The notes under the pieces were generated by a model. It was not told the origin of the DNA, did not search any database, and worked only from the letters and a program-made list of their open reading frames with translations. The position numbers and the translations under genes were made by a program. 64,000 bases of DNA from Jaapia argillacea MUCL 33604 (taxonomy: Eukaryota; Basidiomycota; Agaricomycetes; Jaapiales; Jaapiaceae): contig KL197710.1 of assembly GCA_000697665.1 (NCBI GenBank), positions 542,078 through 606,077 of the forward strand, written 5' to 3'. Within the stretch, counting starts at the first letter, position 1, and every line of letters starts with the position of its first letter. Below, piece after piece: positions 58,270 to 64,000 of this stretch.

Positions 58270-60039
58270 CTACTCCAAGTGGATGGTCAAGTCGGACAAT
58301 GGTGCGCCTTCAGCATTTACGTAGAGTGTATCTGCCGGCTGCTGTGTCGTGGGTGATAGCAGGAATATCAACAGCTGTCTTGACCTGCATGGGGGCGACG
58401 TACGAAATGCTGGAGGTTCTTTCCCTCGCTCACGAGCTCGTAATTCTCAGTGAAATCAGCCGGTTCCTGTCGAGATGACCGACTTCAGTGGTGGAGCCTA
58501 TAAATTCATATTGAAGATCTTACGGTGCTGTCAATAGTCGTCGTAGTGGGCTCTTGAAAGGGTGTCTTCGCCCTGAAAGTGATATTGGTGATGTTGGAAG
58601 TCGGACGACCGTTTAGACCTTGAGCGAGAGACTTTCTTGCGTTCAACCTAGAGCATCCAATCACGTGTAAGCGAGAAGAGTTGAAGATGATTATATGGTA
58701 CGAACGTTGCCAGCACGGTGTTCACATAGACCTTGGAAAGATTGATATTCAGAGCCCAGTGGGTCAAGTTATGGTTTCCCAAAGTCCAGAAAGTCGCCAA
58801 ATCCGCAAAGGCGAGACCACTGTAACGACTGTCAAACGGTCGCCAGGAGGAAGGGGTGGTAGGTCAATACCTAGTCAGGATTGCAGTGTTCACCACCCAG
58901 GCAATGATTTTCTTCAAGACAGTGTCAGTCCTAAGTTGATCACTTTAGCTCAACAAAGACACGGAAGCAGAAGGGGAGAGACTCACTCCTTCACGCCAAT
59001 CCGCGAGTGATACAAAGTATGGGAAAGGAGGCCAGCCATAAGAATATCCATGACGGCCGTGCCCGCGATCCAAGTCGATATGATGACCTTGAAAAACATG
59101 AGGACGAGAATAAAGATGGTGGAAATGTGGAACCCTACCGTGCAATGAACGTACAACTCGGGGTTTTGAATGAAAACCATTCTGTTTATTTTCGTCAGGA
59201 AGCGGGAGCATGAGGGCAGGACTAAAGTGCTGACATAGTTGTGCATGTTACCCCCAAAGCCAGAGGAGCAAGAGATAATGATGCCTAACAACCCTTGATG
59301 AGCCACAGTCGAAACGTCAATTAACGAACCGGTACCCACCAGTAACACAGCACCAAATCTCTGCCAGTTTGAACGATTGACTAGTGGTGAGATCGACTTG
59401 AGGTGAGGGAAGATAAAGAAGAGACGAATATCTCACGTGTCCACACACGCCGCGCTACGAAACTAGGACGTCCAAGATATCTCAGTATCGACAAAAGCTG
59501 ACACAAGAGCAGAGAATCAGCTCACCATTGGACGGTGAAGGCAACTATAGCCGTCAGAGCAATGGAGGACTGAAGCCGAGCCGGGGATTAAAATCCGGAA
59601 CAATCGAGTGGCATGAGGATGAATTCAAAGGACGTACGTTGAAGCTCCACGCTTTTGGCCTCATACTAGCCGTCTGGAGCCGTTCAGTAATGGCGAAATA
59701 ATACAACATGTGCCCGGTGAAGATGGTGTGTAGCGTATCTATGGAGCACAAGAAAACCACCTGATAGCCTGGGGATGAGGTGATAAAGGATCAGAGGATG
59801 CTGGACTACAAACCATGGCTTTGAGGCGGAGAGAATCATTGGGGTAACGGTCGAAATAGATGTATGCTTGGAGTGTCTGAATTCCGAATAACCTGTATAG
59901 TTATGAAGTTGGTCAGGGATGAATGATTCGACGATACGGATAGCTAAGGGACAAACCAGAATGATATGAGACCCCCTATCAGTAATACACCGCTTGTTTC
60001 GTCGGCTGTGATTGTACTGGCACCATTTGTAGAGGACAT
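58270..60039 (-). CDS. DUF6534-family seven-TM fungal membrane protein
   Basis: A multi-exon gene from ATG at 60039 (MSSTNGAST) to TAG at 58270, roughly 330-350 residues. The order of signatures matches the family. They are GVLLIGGLISFWLFGIQTLQAY (TM1), VFLCSIDTLHTIFTGHMLYYFAI (TM2), SSIALTAIVAFTVQ (TM3), QRFGAVLL (TM4), a central helix region (FHISTIFILVLMFF), STWIAGTAVMDILMAGLLSH at the start of the DUF6534 domain, and TDTVLKKIIAWVVNTAILT. Then follow FADLATFWTL and INLSKVYVNTVLATLNAR. The tail ends in PADTLYVNAEGAPLSDLTIHLE, read through two introns chosen by frame. The family is hugely expanded in Agaricomycetes and its function is unknown. The exon between TM4 and the DUF domain (about 59.2-59.35 kb) is less certain. 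Confidence 0.85.
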
Positions 60040-60203
60040 TGATTCTGTTGTTCCAACCTGCGCGGCCAGCAACGGCCGGGGAGAGAAAAAAATGGGCAGA
60101 GAGTCGGATTTATCAGGTGGTTGTGCGCATGGAATGAGGGGAAGAGAGAGAAAGTTAGTTCCTGACGCTCACCACCACCATCACATTCAAGCCCTCCTTC
60201 CCG

Positions 60204-60955
60204 TTAGCACCAAATTGCTACGCGGAGCTCGACGGGTCGAAAGGTCGCCCCTTTCGACATAGCAGAATCTGGAAGCGTCATGATAAATATGTTGCCTGTT
60301 AATGAGATTGGATCTCTCACGTCAAAGTCGTCTATCAAAGATTGACAATCGACGAATGAAATATCAAGGGTCACGAAGAACTTACCAACTGCAGCCAACT
60401 GCTGAGTGAAGATACGGTTGAAGTCAAATTCGAAGCGATCTCCGGGTCGGTTATGGAGGCGACTGCACGCGATGGGAGGATTTTTGGTCAACATTGATGC
60501 TCCACCCAAAGTCCTTGCAACCCACTCTTGAACGTGGTGGGCGGTGGCGCGTCCGAGGGATGTCTGATCAGGCAACATTTGACCTGTCGATTCGGATTGA
60601 TTGAGGGGCCAGAGTTCCGTGCGGGTGGCCAACTTGACGGACCATGTCACGGCAGCCTTTTTCGCTTCATGCCTTGTTTCTCAGTGCCGGAAACACGATG
60701 GTAGATGCCGCTGTCGACTCGTCAAGTTGGACACCCCTTCTGGTGTTACTTACAACTCACAAAGGAAGTATGAGTGACCTCCCTTCTACTGTAAAAAGAG
60801 GTCGTGGGTAACGGTCTGCCAGGGGAGACTACAAGCGAAGGACTGATTCTCTAACAACGCTTTCACAAGGTCAAACAAAGCGCATCTGGGAGAAATTAAG
60901 ATGGACTCGGAGGAGCTCGAGGTTGTGGGAGACGTGTAAATAGTCGTCACTCATG
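60204..60955 (-). CDS. Unassigned hypothetical gene (exon structure tentative)
   Basis: The C-terminal exon block is protein-like: AAVTWSVKLATRTELWPLNQ, HHVQEWVARTLGGASML, PGDRFEFDFNRIFTQQL, then after a 54-nt intron DDFDVRDPISLTGNIFI, ending in RVAIWC and a stop at 60204. Upstream, an ATG at 60955 opens MSDDYLHVSHNLELLRVHL. Linking exons between 60.7 and 60.9 kb can be made with short introns but not uniquely. It lies upstream of, and on the same strand as, the DUF6534 gene. I do not recognise a family. The gene may be real but mis-modelled, or partly decayed. Confidence 0.4.
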
Positions 60956-61841
60956 TTTATACAAGATTATCTCGTTGAGTTCAGTACTGATGCCGGAATG
61001 CTAAATCAGTTCCGGTTCGCGGCAGGTGGTGTTGGTGATCGCGATATCGAGAGAAATACGTTGATGGCGGAGGAGGTACTTATGCGTGGCCAGCTCGGTA
61101 CGGCGGACAAGAGACACCACTGCACACAACCCGACGGGAGGCAAGCGACGGGTTTGCTCTAATTTTGATGAGGAATTCCGTTAGTAACTGGGTAAGAGGT
61201 CGATCGAAATGATACACGGAATGAATCGAATTCGGCGTTCGGCACTGGTTCACAAGAGTCAAATACCAAGGGGCGCACGCTTCGATAGATGAATGGGACT
61301 AGTCATGCTTCAGAACCCAGTACATATTCCCCAGTCGCATTCGAATCCTGTCGCACCATTCCGGCCCTCACGAGTGGATGACTTTCGAGCACAAGGCAAG
61401 GACGAGTACAGTAGGAGGAATGTGAAAATGATGACATGTTCATCTGCTGCGTTGGTCCATTCAATCTTCCAAGTTCCCACGGTCCGTCGGTTTCAGAATC
61501 GAACCTGAACATACAGCGTGTGCCTTGCATCCCCCGCCCTGGTGTGCAGCTGTACTGGTCGACGGCACAAGTGGTCTATTCCGAGTTCTTGCTTTATCTT
61601 CAAGATTATCACGCTGGGCCATCATATCTACCGCCCATCTTGCTTGGTTTTGGTTTTGGCTTCTTGTATTTTTCCGAGGAGACATCGAATACCGGATATC
61701 TAGTACCGTGCCATCCACTCACTTTATCGAAACATGTCTGACCAACTCCGTATAGGCTCATGCAAAATTCTTGAGGCATCGTTTCGATTTGGGAAACATA
61801 TCCGTTGAACGTCCTGGCTTGACGACCGGCGGCTGCCCAGT
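60956..61841. other. Intergenic between unassigned gene and conserved protein gene
   Basis: About 890 bp, the divergent promoter zone of the flanking genes. Minus-strand frames here (for example 61080-61262) could be extra 5' exons of the 60.2-kb gene, but no splice path is convincing. Confidence 0.35.
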
Positions 61842-64000
61842 ATGACCCCCACGACACGTACATCGCGGTCCAACTCTCTCCCTCGGGACTCTTCGATACA
61901 AAGTCCAACATGGGCTCCTCCTCGGGCCCCATTACCACCGCACCGCCTTGCCAAAATTGCTAATGCGCTCGGTGTATCGATGCCTCTACCCGCGGGCTAT
62001 ACTTCTTCATCCTACGGTGCACCTTCGCCAATTAACTTATCAACTTCACCTATTTCCCTCTTCCCGGACCCTCACCAACACTTATTACGCCGTTCACCAA
62101 CACCTTCCGCTGCATCTACCTCTTATACTACTTATTCGTCCACACCGACTCCTCAGTCAAAGTTTCTGCTCCACGTCGTACCTCCACTACATTTACCCCA
62201 CGACTCGACTGACAATGAGAATGGAAACGACTTCGGTGATCTAGCACCTCCGCCCTCGAGTGCGAGCGGGTACCATACTCAGTTTCGAAGGGGTACATTG
62301 GTCCCAGTTTGTCCCACTCTTCAAGCTCAACTAGGTGTCATCGCCAAAGAATACGCTCTACCAAGTACAGCCGGTATGATTCTCTACCTCGTCTCATCCA
62401 CCCCGAGCCCATCACCAGGAGCCCTGACGCCCAAAGACCCGTCCGACGGATTCGACGAACCCGGTCCTCGGATATCAGAAGAGATTTGGAGTATCGTTTG
62501 GGCGAGGGTACTCAGAGCTGAACGTGAGGAAAATGCGAGAAGCTATGCTTCTGGAGGGAACGGTACACCGCCAGGTGGTTCGTCATCAAATTTACGACCG
62601 CTGATGACACCATTACGGGTCGAAACACCTCAGCCCGCCTTTCCTTACCCACCTACACCATCACCATCGACACCATCATCCGCTTCAGACCCCCGGAGCA
62701 AATCATCGTTGGCGAATGGCAATACGCCCTCTTCCAACACGTCCCGTTCATACTCACTTAATGAGCCCGATACACCTGCTTCCTCGATCCCAACAGACCG
62801 AGATTCTCCTTCGTTGGACTTGGCACTACCTGGTCTGACCTCACCGAGTCTAATACCAATTTTGGCAAAGGTTGAGTTCGACATCGATAGGAGGAAGGCT
62901 GCAGGGTGGTATGATGCTTGGGTTAGGAGTAGGAGGGCGAACAAGGGTTGGAGGAGTGGCAGTGAGGCTGAAGTGACGAATGGGAGTGGAGGAAGAGAAT
63001 TGGAGTTGGTGAGGAAGGAGATTAGGAGGGGAGCTAGTCCTGCTTTCCTCATTGAGGATGAAGACAAGGAAAGGGAGAAGCAGAGGTTGTTATTGGAAGC
63101 CGAGGCGGAGCTGGAGAGAGTGCTTGGATTGGACGTTGAAATTGCTCTCGAGCCCGAACCCGAGCCCGAGCATGGGCTAGAGGATGAATTCGACCACGAC
63201 AACGAGGATGAACAAGACGAAGAAGCAACCGATGGTGCTTTGGGCGTTGGGGATGGCTATGCTCCCTTATCCGAATCAGAGGAGCCTTCTGGTGGCCATG
63301 ACGAGGGGGAAGAAGAGCCCGGGTCATCCTTCGAAGATGAACTCGACCAGTTCGATCCTGAAGAGTTTGACGAGCCAACTGCTCGTTTATCCTATTCTTC
63401 TCCTGCTTTGGCGGAAACAAAGGACCCTCTCCAAGACGTTTTTGGATCAGACGGTGAAGCATGGGCTGACATTCATGCTGAACTGCAGGCCTCGGCTCCT
63501 TCCCCTCATGTACCCTCCAATCCCAATATCGTCGAACTATCGTTGGATGCTGCAGCGTTGTCATCTCACCCCGACGATTTACACCTCGATGAAGAAGAGT
63601 TGATGACACCCGGTGATGATGTGCAAGATGTCGAACAACTATGGGATCAACACATGCGACCCCGCTTATCTGTGGCGATCCCCACTTCGCCTCCATCAAC
63701 CTCCTCTGCTGGTAGAAGAACGTCATCGCCCAGGACCGCAGGCACAATCAGGAGACATATTCCTCCCCCTCTTCAGATCCCTCCCATCCCCTCTGGCTCA
63801 GGAGCGGACCTGAGCATCCCCATCACCACTCCATTGCCCACTGCGGATAGTACACGACTGGCATACTTGTACAGTGATGGGACACCTACTCCGTCCACTG
63901 AGGATCCTGGATCTAGTGGGAGTTCCAAAGAGGGGTCTAGGGAACCGTCAAGGGAAAGAGGCGTTGAGGTTGGGAACGAGTCTGCGGAGTTTGCTAGGAT
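61842..64000 (+). CDS. Large conserved basidiomycete protein, 3' end cut by window
   Basis: An uninterrupted frame runs from ATG at 61842 (MTPTTRTSRSNS) to the window edge: 719 codons with no stop, so the gene is partial. Conserved-looking blocks are PLPPHRLAKIANALGVSMPL near residue 30, FRRGTLVPVCPTLQAQLG with IAKEYALPSTAGMILYLVS (about residues 150-190), EIWSIVWARVLRAEREE (about 220), and EFDIDRRKAAGWYDAWVRSR (about 345). Between them are Ser/Pro-rich linkers, followed by a very acidic region (EPEPEPEHG, then many Asp/Glu). There is no TM or signal peptide. The YALPSTAGMILYLVS block is an ordered module I have met in uncharacterised fungal proteins. The function is unknown; the layout suggests a cytosolic or polarity scaffold. 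Confidence 0.75.
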   Translation, partial: MTPTTRTSRSNSLPRDSSIQSPTWAPPRAPLPPHRLAKIANALGVSMPLPAGYTSSSYGAPSPINLSTSPISLFPDPHQHLLRRSPTPSAASTSYTTYSSTPTPQSKFLLHVVPPLHLPHDSTDNENGNDFGDLAPPPSSASGYHTQFRRGTLVPVCPTLQAQLGVIAKEYALPSTAGMILYLVSSTPSPSPGALTPKDPSDGFDEPGPRISEEIWSIVWARVLRAEREENARSYASGGNGTPPGGSSSNLRPLMTPLRVETPQPAFPYPPTPSPSTPSSASDPRSKSSLANGNTPSSNTSRSYSLNEPDTPASSIPTDRDSPSLDLALPGLTSPSLIPILAKVEFDIDRRKAAGWYDAWVRSRRANKGWRSGSEAEVTNGSGGRELELVRKEIRRGASPAFLIEDEDKEREKQRLLLEAEAELERVLGLDVEIALEPEPEPEHGLEDEFDHDNEDEQDEEATDGALGVGDGYAPLSESEEPSGGHDEGEEEPGSSFEDELDQFDPEEFDEPTARLSYSSPALAETKDPLQDVFGSDGEAWADIHAELQASAPSPHVPSNPNIVELSLDAAALSSHPDDLHLDEEELMTPGDDVQDVEQLWDQHMRPRLSVAIPTSPPSTSSAGRRTSSPRTAGTIRRHIPPPLQIPPIPSGSGADLSIPITTPLPTADSTRLAYLYSDGTPTPSTEDPGSSGSSKEGSREPSRERGVEVGNESAEFAR

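Noticed and set aside
61609-61954. Minus-strand frame beginning MGPEEEPMLDF with a good splice donor at its end
   Set aside because: It is fully antisense to the 5' end of the plus-strand gene starting at 61842, whose frame carries the conserved-looking HRLAKIANALG block. I could find no downstream exon for the minus-strand frame, so I treat it as a shadow.

Overview
The window looks like nuclear DNA of a filamentous basidiomycete, most likely an Agaricomycete. The genes carry many short introns (about 48-70 nt, GT..AG). The protein families fit that group: a DUF6534-type membrane protein, a DUF4436-like protein, single-domain dsRNA-binding mini-proteins with an LNN(Y/F/W)LQ start, and several conserved orphan proteins. 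I saw no rRNA, tRNA, CRISPR array, retroelement or other intact mobile element. All exon structures were read by eye from splice signals and frame continuity.

Region 1 (1-10.2 kb) is gene-poor and looks like accessory DNA. It begins with a diverged repeat array (about 1-890) and a 19-nt C run. It then holds four very small minus-strand genes: an 87-aa single-TM protein (3.2-3.6 kb) and three separate genes, at 3.7-4.1, 6.4-6.8 and 7.9-8.3 kb, each encoding little more than one double-stranded-RNA-binding domain (76-80 aa). All three share one exon architecture, and one copy precisely lacks one of its introns. This dispersed dsRBD cluster is the most unusual feature of the window.

Region 2 (10.2-26.3 kb) is a compact block of core genes: the heterotrimeric G-protein beta subunit, a golgin-like coiled-coil protein, a large disordered protein with a motif used three times, an NVJ2/TEX2-type SMP lipid-transfer protein with a long C-terminal extension, and two orphan proteins.

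Region 3 (26.3-41 kb) starts with about 4 kb in which I can support no firm gene. It continues with an RNF126/RNF115-like RING-H2 ubiquitin ligase, an orphan membrane protein, mitochondrial 2-methylisocitrate lyase (propionyl-CoA disposal through the methylcitrate cycle), and a DUF4436-like membrane protein with five tandem 40-residue repeats in its N-terminal region.

Region 4 (41.7-64 kb) holds an 800-residue orphan, a 3-kb empty stretch, an atypical homeodomain-like protein, the SKI2 RNA helicase of the cytoplasmic Ski/exosome pathway, a single-pass membrane protein with a duplicated extracellular domain, a metallo-beta-lactamase-fold hydrolase, a DUF6534 membrane protein, an unresolved minus-strand gene, and the 5' part of a large conserved protein that runs off the window end.

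Convergent pairs are tightly packed (160-185 bp between stops). The genes do not form one pathway; the layout is ordinary basidiomycete gene order flanked by an accessory segment on the left.
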